Below, piece by piece: positions 1 to 8,284 of a DNA stretch of 64,000 nucleotides (its first letter is position 1; each line of letters begins with the position of its first letter). The notes below the pieces were generated by a model. It did no database searches and was not told the DNA's origin. It saw only the letters and a list, made by a program, of their open reading frames with translations. The stretch spans positions 2,108,001 through 2,172,000 of the forward strand of contig NZ_SDPW01000001.1 of NCBI RefSeq assembly GCF_004135645.1, in the 5' to 3' direction. This DNA comes from Senegalimassilia faecalis. GTDB lineage: Bacteria > Actinomycetota > Coriobacteriia > Coriobacteriales > Eggerthellaceae. A program made the translations under genes and the position numbers.

Positions 1-130
1 TGACCAGGAAATATGCGTCGTCGATGGCCTCTTTGAACGTGGCCATCATGTTGAAGTCGGTCTTCTGGCCCATGGGCACGTCGAAGGCCATCTGCAGCTT
101 CGTTCCCGGCTTGATTTGCAATTCCGCCAT
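1..130 (-). CDS. Hypothetical protein, N-terminal fragment
   Basis: Forty-three codons are visible before the window edge, starting MAELQIKPGTKLQMAFDVP. The ATG at 130 follows a clear AGGAGA Shine-Dalgarno and a TATAAT box lies about 85 bp upstream on the same strand, so the start looks real. The protein is cut off, and no domain can be assigned. A PilZ/YcgR-like N-terminus is conceivable from the KPGTKLQM segment, but this is only a guess. Confidence 0.6.
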   Translation of the reverse strand, partial: MAELQIKPGTKLQMAFDVPMGQKTDFNMMATFKEAIDDAYFLV

Positions 131-211
131 GTGGGGTCTCCTAATCCCCGCGCCGGCGCGCTGGCGGCCACCGTGACGAGGACGATTTCGCGTGTTGGTA
201 CAGTCTGCCTT

Positions 212-217
212 ATTATA
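212..217 (-). promoter_or_regulatory. Candidate -10 box (TATAAT) for the truncated minus-strand gene
   Basis: A perfect TATAAT on the minus strand lies about 85 bp upstream of the ATG at 130. No convincing -35 is visible, so confidence is limited. Confidence 0.35.
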
Positions 218-346
218 TCCACCCCCGCGCACGGCGGCAGTGGAAATATGGCACCCTGCCGTATGTTTGCCGCGCCTTTGCGCGCACAATACCCGACCAA
301 TCTGAAATACGCCTTGTCAACCCAATTGAACGCGCTTTTGCTGGTG

Positions 347-377
347 CCAAAAGTATTACGTTTTCATAATATTTTGG
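347..377. promoter_or_regulatory. Inverted repeat, candidate operator
   Basis: CCAAAAGTATTA and TAATATTTTGG form an 11-bp near-perfect dyad separated by 8 bp in the otherwise empty region between two divergent genes. It is much more AT-rich than its surroundings. It could be an operator for either gene. Confidence 0.35.
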
Positions 378-417
378 TACGGTGGCTCGCTCCGTTATTT
401 GGCTATAGCCGCACGCC

Positions 418-443
418 GCTATTGAATCGGCGAATTCAATAGC
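418..443. promoter_or_regulatory. Perfect 10-bp inverted repeat, candidate operator
   Basis: GCTATTGAAT, six bases, then ATTCAATAGC. This is a perfect dyad about 120 bp upstream of the thioesterase start. The ATTGAA half resembles the GntR-type site seen near 53.88 kb but is not identical. Confidence 0.35.
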
Positions 444-565
444 AGGCTGGGGTTGCGGGGCGCGAATTGCGGGGCGTTGGCGGACGGTGAGTGTTAGCAT
501 GGGTTGCAGGGATTGTCGGCGCGGGGTTTGCGACCGGCATGCGAGGTTCAAGCCAAGGAGGGACC

Positions 566-970
566 ATGGCATTCGAGGATGAAAAAGATCCGTATTGCAC
601 CAGCGACAGGTTCGCCGCGAAAAACGGTATGAAGGTGGTTGAGCTGGGCGAAGACAGCGCCACCGCCACCATGACCATCGATGAGTCGTTCTTAAACGGC
701 ATCGGCATCCCCATGGGCGGGTGCTATTTCACGCTGGGTGACTACTCGTTCGGCGCGGCGTGCCATTACATCAAGAACGAGATTGTGACGCTGAATTCGC
801 AGATCGACTTCATCGCGTCGGCGCAGCTGGGCGACACGGTGTACGCGCGCTGCCATTGCGTGTCGGCCACGCGCCGCACCATGCGCTACGAGGTGGAGAT
901 GACCGACCAGAACGGCAAGCTGCTGGCGCTTATGCACGTGACGGGCTACCGCAAGGGCCACAAGAAGTAG
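566..970 (+). CDS. PaaI-type hotdog-fold thioesterase
   Basis: A 134-residue protein. The ATG at 566 is chosen because it follows AAGGAGGG directly; an upstream in-frame start lacks this. The middle segment (GIPMGGCYFTLGDYSFGAAC) and the following NSQIDFIASAQLGDTVYARC pattern match the 4HBT/PaaI hotdog fold, whose members hydrolyse acyl-CoA thioesters in the cytoplasm. The usual length is about 135 residues, so it is complete. It stands alone with its own terminator just downstream. The substrate cannot be told from sequence. Confidence 0.85.
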   Translation: MAFEDEKDPYCTSDRFAAKNGMKVVELGEDSATATMTIDESFLNGIGIPMGGCYFTLGDYSFGAACHYIKNEIVTLNSQIDFIASAQLGDTVYARCHCVSATRRTMRYEVEMTDQNGKLLALMHVTGYRKGHKK

Positions 971-1016
971 TGGATGCCGGCGGTGCAAGCGGCGCCTATT
1001 GCGTTTGCCGCGATCG

Positions 1017-1063
1017 AAAGCCCCTGCTACTTGGGAATAAACCCAGGTGGCAGGGGCTTTTTG
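1017..1063 (+). terminator. Intrinsic terminator after the thioesterase gene
   Basis: AAAGCCCCTGC pairs with GCAGGGGCTTT around an inner stem closed by an AATAAA loop, and a T-run follows. Confidence 0.85.
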
Positions 1064-1254
1064 GTGCGGGTCCGGTGGATAACAGTTGTGGGCGGTTTTT
1101 GGCGATGATTTTACGCTAGCTCTTCGTTTGTGGTTGGTTATCGATAAGGTTTCGTGCATTCACGAAAAGAAATGGCTGGTCGTGATGCGGCGCTTACCAA
1201 TAGCACGAGGCCAAACCGCCAGCAACCGAACAGGACACGCAATGGCATCGAGCG

Positions 1255-2568
1255 CTATGCCGTAGGCCCAAAAACAAACGCCAACGCCAGAAGCGCCGTC
1301 AGAAACGCTACGTTGACCAGGGTGAACGTGCGCAGGTAGTGCGTGCGGATGCCGGCTCGGCCGACTGAGACGGCCTTGAACGTGATGAGGCTTGCCATGG
1401 ACGCGATGAGCGTGCCCAGGCCGCCGAGGTTCGTGCCAACGATAAGCGCCGACCACTGGTCGGTGAGCCTCGACAACAGCACGGCGGCGGGCACGTTGCT
1501 GATGACCTGGCTGGCGCCGACAGCCGCCAGCAGCGCGTTACCGTCTACCGCCGCGACCAACGCGTCGTGCAGCAGCGGCACGCGCGCCATGTTGCCCACG
1601 AACACGAACAGCGCCACGAACGTGGCAAGCAGCCCCCAGTCGACGCGACGCAGCAAACTGGCGTCAGACAGCGCCGTTGCCAGCAACACCACCGCCAGCA
1701 GCATGCGCACGTCTAGCGCACCGGCAACGGCAGCAAAGCACGCAATGAATAGCGCCAGGTAGAGCGCGAATCGGATGGGATGGGTGGTGAATTCGGAAGA
1801 TTTTGCCTGGCCGCCAGGGCGTTCGCCTTCGGAAGAGCCCGGCCCACTCGGCGAGCAGAATGTTCTGGCATCGTTCGCATCCGCATTGCTTTCGCGATGA
1901 GTTTGCTGCCGATTGCGGACAACCGCGACCGAGCTCGTCACGCTTTCGGACTTCGCCAGCCCCTTCCCCTTCGCCATCTGGGTAGGCTTTTCGCGAAACG
2001 CCAGAGTAATCACGGCGGTCAACAGAGCGGCCGACGCCAACGTGTACGGGGCCATGAGCAGGAGAAACTCGCGTATGCTCATGCCCGACGCCGTGAACAG
2101 GTACAGATTTTGCGGATTGCCGACGGGCGTGAGCATGCTGCCCAGGTTCGCCGCCACCGTCATAAGCGTGGCCACCAGGCACAGGCGCGCTTCCATGTTC
2201 GCGCGGCGCAGCACCACCAGCGCCAACGGCACGAACGTGATGAGCGCCACGTCGTTCGTCACCAACATGCTGGCGAAAAACGCAAGGGCTACCAGCGCTG
2301 CGGCCACGGCGCGCGGCGTGCGGGCACGCGCGACCAGCCATGCGCCCGCCGAATCCAGCACACCGAGCTTGCGGAAGCCCGCCACCACCGTCATCAGGCA
2401 AAACAGCAGCGCAAGCGTATGCCAGTCGATGTAGTGCGCATAAGCGGCGTCCGGCGGCACCAGCGCACAAGACGCCAGCGCGGCTGCGGCCGCCACCGCC
2501 AGCACGGCCTCGCGCGCAAGAAAGGCGCGGATGCGGGCCCCAATGGACCCACGGGGCCGCTTGTTCAT
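1255..2568 (-). CDS. SLC13 / ArsB-NhaD-superfamily permease
   Basis: A 437-residue polytopic membrane protein starting at an ATG behind AAGGAG. It shows the ion-transporter-superfamily hallmark regions: FASMLVTNDVALITFVPLAL after residue about 95, and LGSMLTPVGNPQNLYLF near residue 150, both typical of CitM/ArsB/YbiR-like carriers. A charged linker of roughly 65 residues (about 195-260) separates two hydrophobic halves. It probably moves an anion, a dicarboxylate or Na+/H+ across the cytoplasmic membrane, but the substrate is not predictable. It is a single gene; the downstream region to the thioesterase terminator holds nothing else recognised. Confidence 0.75.
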   Translation of the reverse strand: MNKRPRGSIGARIRAFLAREAVLAVAAAAALASCALVPPDAAYAHYIDWHTLALLFCLMTVVAGFRKLGVLDSAGAWLVARARTPRAVAAALVALAFFASMLVTNDVALITFVPLALVVLRRANMEARLCLVATLMTVAANLGSMLTPVGNPQNLYLFTASGMSIREFLLLMAPYTLASAALLTAVITLAFREKPTQMAKGKGLAKSESVTSSVAVVRNRQQTHRESNADANDARTFCSPSGPGSSEGERPGGQAKSSEFTTHPIRFALYLALFIACFAAVAGALDVRMLLAVVLLATALSDASLLRRVDWGLLATFVALFVFVGNMARVPLLHDALVAAVDGNALLAAVGASQVISNVPAAVLLSRLTDQWSALIVGTNLGGLGTLIASMASLITFKAVSVGRAGIRTHYLRTFTLVNVAFLTALLALAFVFGPTA

Positions 2569-2666
2569 GCTGCGCTCCTTTCTTCGCCGCTCGACTGATT
2601 AAAACGTGCTTGCCATCAGGTGTTTTGCGGCTGGTCAGCAGCGCTTTCCGTAAACCCTGATAAAGC

Positions 2667-2700
2667 AAAAAAGGGGCCGGCATTGCCCTGCCGGCCCCTT
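2667..2700 (-). terminator. Intrinsic terminator downstream of queA
   Basis: Read on the minus strand, AAGGGGCCGGC pairs with GCCGGCCCCTT and is followed by a run of seven T. It lies about 50 bp after the queA stop. Confidence 0.85.
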
Positions 2701-2752
2701 CCGCGGCTGTCACACAAGCTAGCCTGCCCGCAAACGCTCAAGCTGCCGGCGG

Positions 2753-3895
2753 CTATTTGATGAACATCGCGTCGCCGAACGAGAGCATGCGGTAGCGTTC
2801 GCTGATGGCGTGCTGGTATGCGTTCATAACGTTCTCGCGACTGCTGAAGGCGCTGACCAGCATCATGAGCGTGCTGCGCGGCACGTGGAAGTTCGTGATG
2901 AGCGCGTCGACCACGTGGAACTGGCTGCCCGGCAGCAGGTACAGGCTGGTAGCGTCGCGGTTGCGCGGCGTGATGGCGCCCTGCCCGTCGTTCGCGGCCG
3001 GGTCCCACGCGCTTTCCAGGCTGCGCACGCTGGTGGTGCCTACCGCGATGACGCGCCCGCCCGCGGCATGCGTGCGGTTGATGGCGTCCACCGTTTTCTG
3101 CGGGACGGTGTAGAACTCGGTGTGCATCTTGTGCGCCAGCGGGTCTTCCTCGTCGACGATGCGGAACGTGTCGAGGCCCACTTCCAGCTCGACGGTTTCC
3201 CAGTCGATGCCCTTGGCCTTGACGCGCTCGATGAGCTCGGGCGTGAAGTGCAGGCCGGCCGTGGGCGCGGCGGCCGAGCTTTCGCGGCGCGAATAGACGG
3301 TTTGGTAGAGCTCTTCGTCACCGGCGTAGTGCTTGATGTACGGTGGCAGCGGCGTGTGACCAACCGCGTGAAGCGCCTGGTCAAGCGAGGGATGCGTCGT
3401 AGTCAGGCGCGCGACGCGCTCGCCGCGCTGGGCGCCTTCGGCCCAGTCGATGATCTCGGCGGATAGCGCCACGTTGCCTTCGGCGTCCGTGAAGTCAACA
3501 ACGGCCCCGCTGCCGGGCTTCAAGCGCTTGCCCGGGCGCACGAGCACTTCCCAGATGGCTTGCTGGTTTTCACCGGGCGCAGGCTGGCCCGCAATGTGCG
3601 GCACATCGGCGTATTTCGTTGCTTTCTCGCCCATGAGCTGGCGCAACAGGAACACCTCGGACTGCCCGCCCGTGCCGCGCTTCGCGCCAAGCAGGCGCGC
3701 GGGCATGACGCGGGTTTCGTTGGCCACCAGCAGATCGCCGGGGTTGAGGTAGTCGATGATGTCGCGGAAGATGCGGTCCTCAAGCGCGCCCGTTTGCCGA
3801 TTCATCACCAGCATGCGGCACGCGTCGCGCACGGCTGCTGGCTCCTGCGCAATGAGCTCCTGAGGGAGATCGTAGTCGAAATCACTCGTCTTCAT
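2753..3895 (-). CDS. queA: S-adenosylmethionine:tRNA ribosyltransferase-isomerase QueA
   Basis: A 380-residue protein starting MKTSDFDYDLPQELIAQEP, the diagnostic QueA N-terminus. QueA transfers and isomerises the ribosyl group of SAM onto preQ1 in tRNA, giving epoxyqueuosine in the queuosine pathway. Conserved segments include PGDLLVANETRVMPARL and SSAAPTAGLHFTPELI. It is about 30 residues longer than typical, with an insert around residues 85-105. The ATG at 3895 is preceded by GAGGAAGG and overlaps the stop codon of a short leader ORF by ATGA, so translation is likely coupled. Its start region is partly duplicated upstream. Confidence 0.95.
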   Translation of the reverse strand: MKTSDFDYDLPQELIAQEPAAVRDACRMLVMNRQTGALEDRIFRDIIDYLNPGDLLVANETRVMPARLLGAKRGTGGQSEVFLLRQLMGEKATKYADVPHIAGQPAPGENQQAIWEVLVRPGKRLKPGSGAVVDFTDAEGNVALSAEIIDWAEGAQRGERVARLTTTHPSLDQALHAVGHTPLPPYIKHYAGDEELYQTVYSRRESSAAAPTAGLHFTPELIERVKAKGIDWETVELEVGLDTFRIVDEEDPLAHKMHTEFYTVPQKTVDAINRTHAAGGRVIAVGTTSVRSLESAWDPAANDGQGAITPRNRDATSLYLLPGSQFHVVDALITNFHVPRSTLMMLVSAFSSRENVMNAYQHAISERYRMLSFGDAMFIK

Positions 3896-3996
3896 CGAGC
3901 CACCAACCTTCCTCGCAGGCCTTGTGCTGCGCTTCGCGCTTCTCGGGTTCGAACAGCCCACTGGGCTGTTCGATAGTCGAAATCGTTTGCTTTCAT
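3892..3996 (-). CDS. 34-codon leader ORF derived from a duplicated queA start
   Basis: An ATG at 3996 opens MKANDFDYRTAQWAVRTR and closes in TGA that shares an ATGA overlap with the queA start. The first eight residues and about 20 bp of upstream sequence, including the AAGGATGGTGG ribosome-binding region, closely copy the real queA start (MKTSDFDY). A short tandem duplication is the simplest origin. Because the ORF ends exactly on the queA start it may act as a translational-coupling leader. No function for the peptide itself is claimed. Confidence 0.45.
   Translation of the reverse strand: MKANDFDYRTAQWAVRTREARSAAQGLRGRLVAR
3950..3972. repeat. Perfect 11-bp palindrome inside the queA leader
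   Basis: CGAACAGCCCA and its exact complement TGGGCTGTTCG flank a single base. It lies within the leader ORF, between the duplicated and real queA starts, and might form an RNA hairpin or be a protein site. Confidence 0.4.
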
Positions 3997-4147
3997 CGAA
4001 TCCACCATCCTTGCGAACCCCGCGCCGCGCGGCATCAGGGCATATGAAAAGCCGCAAACCGCGGCCACATTATCGAACGCAAGGATTATACGACAGCGCG
4101 GCCGCGTACACGCGAATTAGCCCCTGCACCACGCAAAGCTACATCAA

Positions 4148-4208
4148 GTGCGTAGGCTGGCGCAGCGTTTGTCGCCTTCGCAATCAAAAGGTGCGCGAAG
4201 TGCGTAGG
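4148..4208. repeat. Two solitary half-sites of the dispersed tip repeat
   Basis: GTGCGTAGG occurs at 4148-4156 and 4200-4208 in the same orientation. The second has the extended AAAAGGTGCGCGAAG context that normally lies outside a right tip. They abut the complete element that follows and may be remnants of further copies. Confidence 0.6.
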
Positions 4209-4235
4209 TTTCAGCGGCGCCGCTGCACGATGGTG

Positions 4236-4361
4236 CGTCAAGTGCGTAGGTTGACAAGCGCGCATGGATGCAGGTGCAGACAGCAAGGCCATTTGCCCAG
4301 GTCGCAAAAAGCGCACGGGCGCGTGCCGCCCGGCCCACGATTTCAACCTACGCACTTCGCA
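4236..4361. repeat. Dispersed inverted-tip element 1 (core 114 bp)
   Basis: Left tip GTCAAGTGCGTAGGTTG and right tip TTCAACCTACGCACTTCGC face each other. The core from GTGCGTAGG (4242) to CCTACGCAC (4355) is 114 bp. The interior is unlike most other copies. The element sits in the 614-bp gap between queA and the next gene. Confidence 0.85.
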
Positions 4362-4609
4362 AACCATTTGTCCTTAGAGCCCAGGCCCGCTGTACGTACC
4401 CGTCGCCTCATCGTAGGCCAGCACCAAAACGCGTCCGCTTCGCATGACCGTGCCATCAATCGCCCAGAAGCACCAGCTTCGATCCGCCATCCGAAAGGTC
4501 GATGGTGGCCAGCGCCTGCTCAAAGGGTTCGAGACACCCATGGATTTCGCTCATCGCGTAAATCAAGCGCCCTCCCTTCGTGTTCGCATTGCTTTAAGAC
4601 GCCCATGGC

Positions 4610-4993
4610 CTAACGGGTTGCGCCCTCAACGCGTTTCGCAATCTTATCGAACAGCGTATGATACGCAAGCTTATTGCCACGCTTGCGATCGTCAGGAGCC
4701 TGGAGCATTGCATCGACCACTTCGCCAACGCCCGAAACGCCAGCAACTTCCGCCATCCAGACATATAGTTCGCCACATTGGATGGGCCAGCGAAATTGTT
4801 CATGATCGGCCGACCGATCACTCCAAGAATGGATCAGATGCCAATACTGCGCAGGTTCGACACCGCACTCTTTGGCGTACTCTATGTAACCGTCGCTTTT
4901 CTGCATATACCCTCCCGCGATCAACCGGTCTGTTTCAGGCGTGGGCACATGCTCTTTCGAGAGGTAAAAATTACGAATCTGCTGGTTATCCAT
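4610..4993 (-). CDS. Hypothetical protein, divergent from a WYL regulator
   Basis: A 127-residue acidic soluble protein (MDNQQIRNFYLSKEHVPTPE). The start is chosen because AAAGGAAAC lies just upstream. No signal peptide or membrane segment is visible, and it matches no family known to me. It is transcribed away from the WYL-domain gene, with 139 bp between the two starts, so it may be that regulator's target. A function is not proposed. Confidence 0.6.
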   Translation of the reverse strand: MDNQQIRNFYLSKEHVPTPETDRLIAGGYMQKSDGYIEYAKECGVEPAQYWHLIHSWSDRSADHEQFRWPIQCGELYVWMAEVAGVSGVGEVVDAMLQAPDDRKRGNKLAYHTLFDKIAKRVEGATR

Positions 4994-5132
4994 GGTTTTG
5001 TTTCCTTTCTTATCATCTGTGATGATTAAGATTATAAGAAGAGATATGCACTGAATTTTGGGCGTCGTCATATTCGCTCAACTACGGCGAGTATTCGGCG
5101 CGATGCACGGCTTCTTTCGAAAGGAAGTTCCC

Positions 5133-6152
5133 ATGGCTTCAAAGCTTACGTCCCTGCTCATCGTCGAGGTACTTCAGCGGTGTGCAAGCGAAGAGCACCC
5201 TTTAAGCCAATTGGACATTCGCAAAAGGCTGGAACGCGATTACGACGTAAAGATAAGCCGCAATACCATGAGCAGCTACATCGGTGAACTCCAGGCGCAT
5301 TTCCCCGACAGCCTTCGGGCGCAGGTGCGCGAGCGCATGAACTGCCACGACGGATCACCGCAAGTCATTTCCACGAACCTGTACTGGATGCACGAGTTTA
5401 GCGAATCCGAAGTCCGGCTGATTGGTGACGGGGTCATGGCCGCGCCGCTTCCGCAAGCACAAAAACGGGAGCTGCTTGAAAAGGTAACGGGGCTTAACCC
5501 GCACGCAGGAGTCGGGGTTCTCAAGCACATCGTTTCGGCCGACAGGAAAAAGGAGCACACGACCGTCAGTCAGCTTCTCTATAACATTGAGACGCTTGAC
5601 CAGGCGATTTCTCACAAGAAGCGCATTCAGTTTTACTGGGGTGAGTACGTTGCGAAACATGGGAAACTAGTGCTTGAGCGTACGGAAGATTGTGCAAAAG
5701 TTGACCCGCGACAAATCGTTGCAAGCGACGGGCATTATTACCTGCTGGCAACGTATCCTGGTGCGCCGGACAAGATCTACCACTTTCGCATCGACGTGCT
5801 GCTCGATGTCGAAGAACTTGACGAACACGTTGCGAAAAGCACGACCCATCAGGGCCTTACCGATTATCGGCAAAAGCATCTCATGATGTTCGGGGGCAAA
5901 TCCACCGCAACCATTCGCGTACACGACGAGGCGCCCGCGCGGCTGCGCGTCTTCGATGCGTTCGGCGTGCACGCGCGCGTTGTCGGCAGCACCGATGGGT
6001 TCATCGACTTTGAAGTTAAGGCAAACCTTGATGCTGTTCGCTACTGGATTAAACAAAACTCAGAGGCAGTCGAAGCCATCGCCCCGAAAGAGCTGCGCGG
6101 AAGCCTAGCCAAAGACGCACGAGCAATGCTAGCGCAATACGAAACCAGCTGA
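5133..6152 (+). CDS. WYL-domain transcriptional regulator
   Basis: A 339-residue protein; the ATG at 5133 follows GAAAGGAAG. Residues about 5-65 form a winged-helix-like DNA-binding region (SQLDIRKRLERDYDVKISRN). Residues about 150-220 form the WYL domain, with a QFYWGEY strand and VDPRQIVASDGHYYLLATY, where the WYL triad reads YYL. A WCX-type C-terminal segment follows. Such proteins bind DNA and respond to nucleic acid or nucleotide ligands, for example in damage or phage responses. It lies divergent to the small gene at 4610-4993, which it may regulate. Confidence 0.85.
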   Translation: MASKLTSLLIVEVLQRCASEEHPLSQLDIRKRLERDYDVKISRNTMSSYIGELQAHFPDSLRAQVRERMNCHDGSPQVISTNLYWMHEFSESEVRLIGDGVMAAPLPQAQKRELLEKVTGLNPHAGVGVLKHIVSADRKKEHTTVSQLLYNIETLDQAISHKKRIQFYWGEYVAKHGKLVLERTEDCAKVDPRQIVASDGHYYLLATYPGAPDKIYHFRIDVLLDVEELDEHVAKSTTHQGLTDYRQKHLMMFGGKSTATIRVHDEAPARLRVFDAFGVHARVVGSTDGFIDFEVKANLDAVRYWIKQNSEAVEAIAPKELRGSLAKDARAMLAQYETS

Positions 6153-6183
6153 AGCGAATCGAGTTTGCAAGTTCAAACAACAG

Positions 6184-6213
6184 AAAAGGAGCCCCGACGC
6201 CGGGCTCCTTTTG
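6184..6213 (+). terminator. Intrinsic terminator between converging WYL gene and ychF
   Basis: AAAAGGAGCCC pairs with GGGCTCCTTTT around CGACGCC. T-runs on both strands allow it to serve both genes. Confidence 0.85.
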
Positions 6214-6240
6214 GAAGCCATCGCTGTGTTTGCGAATGCT

Positions 6241-7305
6241 TTATACGTTGAACTTGAAATGCATGACGTCGCCGTCTTGCACGACGTATTCTTTGCCTTC
6301 TTGGCGCAGCTTACCGGCGTTGCGGCAGCCCAGTTCGCCGCCGAGTTCGACGTAGTCGGCATACGACGCGGTTTCGGCCTTGATGAAGCCGCGCTCGAAG
6401 TCGGAGTGGATGACGCCGGCGGCCTGCGGGGCCTTCGCGCCGATGGGGATGGTCCAAGCGCGCGTTTCCGTTTCGCCGCTGGTGAAGTAGCTTTGCAGGC
6501 CCAGCAGCTTGTAGGCGCTGCGAACCAGGCGGGCCAAGCCTGACTCCGCAAGGCCCATGGCCTCCAGGTACTCCTTGGCTTCGGCCGGGTCGAGTTCGGC
6601 CAGGTCAGCCTCAACCTTCGCCGAAATGGGCACCGGCTGGCAGCCGTCGATCTCGGCCAGATCGGCGTCAAGGGCGTCCTCGTCGACGTTGGCGATGTAC
6701 AGGATGGGCTTCATGGTAAGCAGGTGCAGGTCGTAGATGGCGTCCTGCTCGTCCTCGTCAAGGCCGAGCGTGCGGGCGCGATGGCCCTCGTTGAGGCCCT
6801 CGAGCACCTTCTTCGCCACCTCAAGCTTCTTCACGCCCGCTTTGTCGCGCTTCGCTTCCTTCTCCAGGCGCGGCAGGGCCTTGTCAAGCGTGCCGATGTC
6901 GGCCAGAATGAGCTCGGTTTTGATGGTTTCCATGTCCGACGTGGGGTTGACGCAGCCGTCAACGTGCACGACGTCGGGGTCGCTGAAGAAGCGCACAACC
7001 TCGCAGATGGCGTCCGTTTCGCGGATGTTCGCCAGGAACTGGTTGCCCAGGCCCTCGCCCTGGCTGGCGCCCGCCACCAGGCCGGCGATGTCGACGAACT
7101 CGACCGTGGCCGGGACGATTTTGGCGGGGTGGTCGATTTCGGCCAGCTTCTCCAGGCGGTTGTCGGGCACGGGCACGATGCCGACGTTGGGCTCGATGGT
7201 GGCGAAGGGGTAGTTGGCTGCCAGGCCGCCCTTGTTCGTGAGGGCCGTGAACAGCGTGGACTTGCCGACGTTGGGCAGGCCCACGATACCGATGGAAAGC
7301 GACAT
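6241..7305 (-). CDS. ychF: Ribosome-associated ATPase YchF (OLA1 family)
   Basis: A 354-residue protein starting MSLSIGIVGLPNVGKSTLFT, with the P-loop at residues 8-15. The base-specificity motif reads NVDE instead of NKXD, as in the ATP-preferring YchF/OLA1 branch of Obg-type GTPases. The C-terminal TGS domain is present and ends in YVVQDGDVMHFKFNV. It binds ribosomes and acts in stress-linked translation control. The ATG at 7305 follows AGGAAG. Length matches the family (about 363). Confidence 0.97.
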   Translation of the reverse strand: MSLSIGIVGLPNVGKSTLFTALTNKGGLAANYPFATIEPNVGIVPVPDNRLEKLAEIDHPAKIVPATVEFVDIAGLVAGASQGEGLGNQFLANIRETDAICEVVRFFSDPDVVHVDGCVNPTSDMETIKTELILADIGTLDKALPRLEKEAKRDKAGVKKLEVAKKVLEGLNEGHRARTLGLDEDEQDAIYDLHLLTMKPILYIANVDEDALDADLAEIDGCQPVPISAKVEADLAELDPAEAKEYLEAMGLAESGLARLVRSAYKLLGLQSYFTSGETETRAWTIPIGAKAPQAAGVIHSDFERGFIKAETASYADYVELGGELGCRNAGKLRQEGKEYVVQDGDVMHFKFNV

Positions 7306-7558
7306 GCTGAAACTTCCTAACTCGTGAAATACGTACCCGCCATCATACCGCAAACGCCGCGCCCGCGCGCGGGCGGATTGCGGGCCGGCACGGCGAGCGC
7401 GCGAAGTCGCGAACGGGGGCAAGCGGCTGCAAGGGGAACGGCCGTATCGCGAAACGGCAACGCAGCTGCGAGGTTCGCCGCCCGCCGCAAGACCTGCGCA
7501 GGCGCGCCCGGCAACCTTGGCTGCAAGGGCGCCGCCGGCGCGGCGCCTTCGCCCTTCC

Positions 7559-7942
7559 CTATTCGCCGAACGAGAAGTCGCCGGGGATGATCTCGATCCA
7601 GGAGCCGTCGGGGTCGGCGATGAAGTAGATGCCCATGCGCGGGTTGTCGAACACGATGCAGCCCATGTCCTCGTGCAGCTTGCGCGCGGCTTCCATGTCG
7701 TCGACGGCGAAGGCGATGTGCGTGTCGCGCCCGCCGTTTGCGTAGGGCTCGGTGCGACCGCGGTTCCACGTCAGCTCGATCTCGAACGGCGACTGGTCGT
7801 TGACCAGGTACGTGTTCGACCACGAGCCGTCGTCGGGGCCCATTTCGTGCGCCACGTGGAAGCCGAGCGCGCGCTCGTAAAACGCGATGGACGCTTCCTT
7901 ATCAAGCACGTGGATGCACCAGTGGATGATGCGAGCCTTCAT
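7559..7942 (-). CDS. VOC-family protein, lactoylglutathione lyase-like
   Basis: A 127-residue single-module protein with two beta-alpha-beta-beta-beta repeats. Metal-ligand positions are recognisable: His in the first strand (IIHWCIHVLD), Glu in FEIELTWN, His in RDTHIAFAV and Glu in GSWIEIIP. This matches glyoxalase I (GloA), which isomerises the methylglyoxal hemithioacetal. The start at 7942 follows AAAGGAC. The thiol cofactor in this organism may not be glutathione, so the exact substrate is uncertain. Confidence 0.85.
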   Translation of the reverse strand: MKARIIHWCIHVLDKEASIAFYERALGFHVAHEMGPDDGSWSNTYLVNDQSPFEIELTWNRGRTEPYANGGRDTHIAFAVDDMEAARKLHEDMGCIVFDNPRMGIYFIADPDGSWIEIIPGDFSFGE

Positions 7943-8209
7943 GGTGAAGTCCTTTCGTCGAGGTTTTCGCTTGCCGCTAGTGTGCCGCAAGCATGGGCGG
8001 CAACGAGAGCGCAAGCGCGCGAATAGCCGGGAATTCCACGAGCAACGTTTGCCGAAGCTAGCCGAGCGCGGCGCGCGGAAGACGGCACCCTGGCCGAGCG
8101 GTGTCACTTGCACCAAGATCCCGGCTGGCTTTCAACAGCGCAGCCGGGTTGTTATCTGCCGCAACCAACCGCCGCAAAAAGCGTTCGCCTATCTTTGGCG
8201 GCCAGCATA

Positions 8210-8238
8210 AGAAAAGCCGCCTTTGGGGCGGCTTTTCT
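8210..8238. terminator. Symmetric hairpin, probable bidirectional terminator
   Basis: GAAAAGCCGCC and GGCGGCTTTTC flank a 5-base loop. It lies 47 bp after the rubrerythrin stop on the minus strand. Confidence 0.75.
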
Positions 8239-8284
8239 CGTATGACCTGCGGTTTTGCGGGCGCTATCTTAGAGACGCAGTGGC

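Noticed and set aside
692-1159. Long minus-strand ORF opposite the thioesterase
   Set aside because: Shadow of the coding strand: His/Arg-rich composition, no ribosome site, no family match.
3940-3975. tRNA T-loop-like GGTTCGAAC sequence
   Set aside because: No cloverleaf could be built; it is part of the queA leader palindrome. No tRNA gene was found by eye anywhere in the window.
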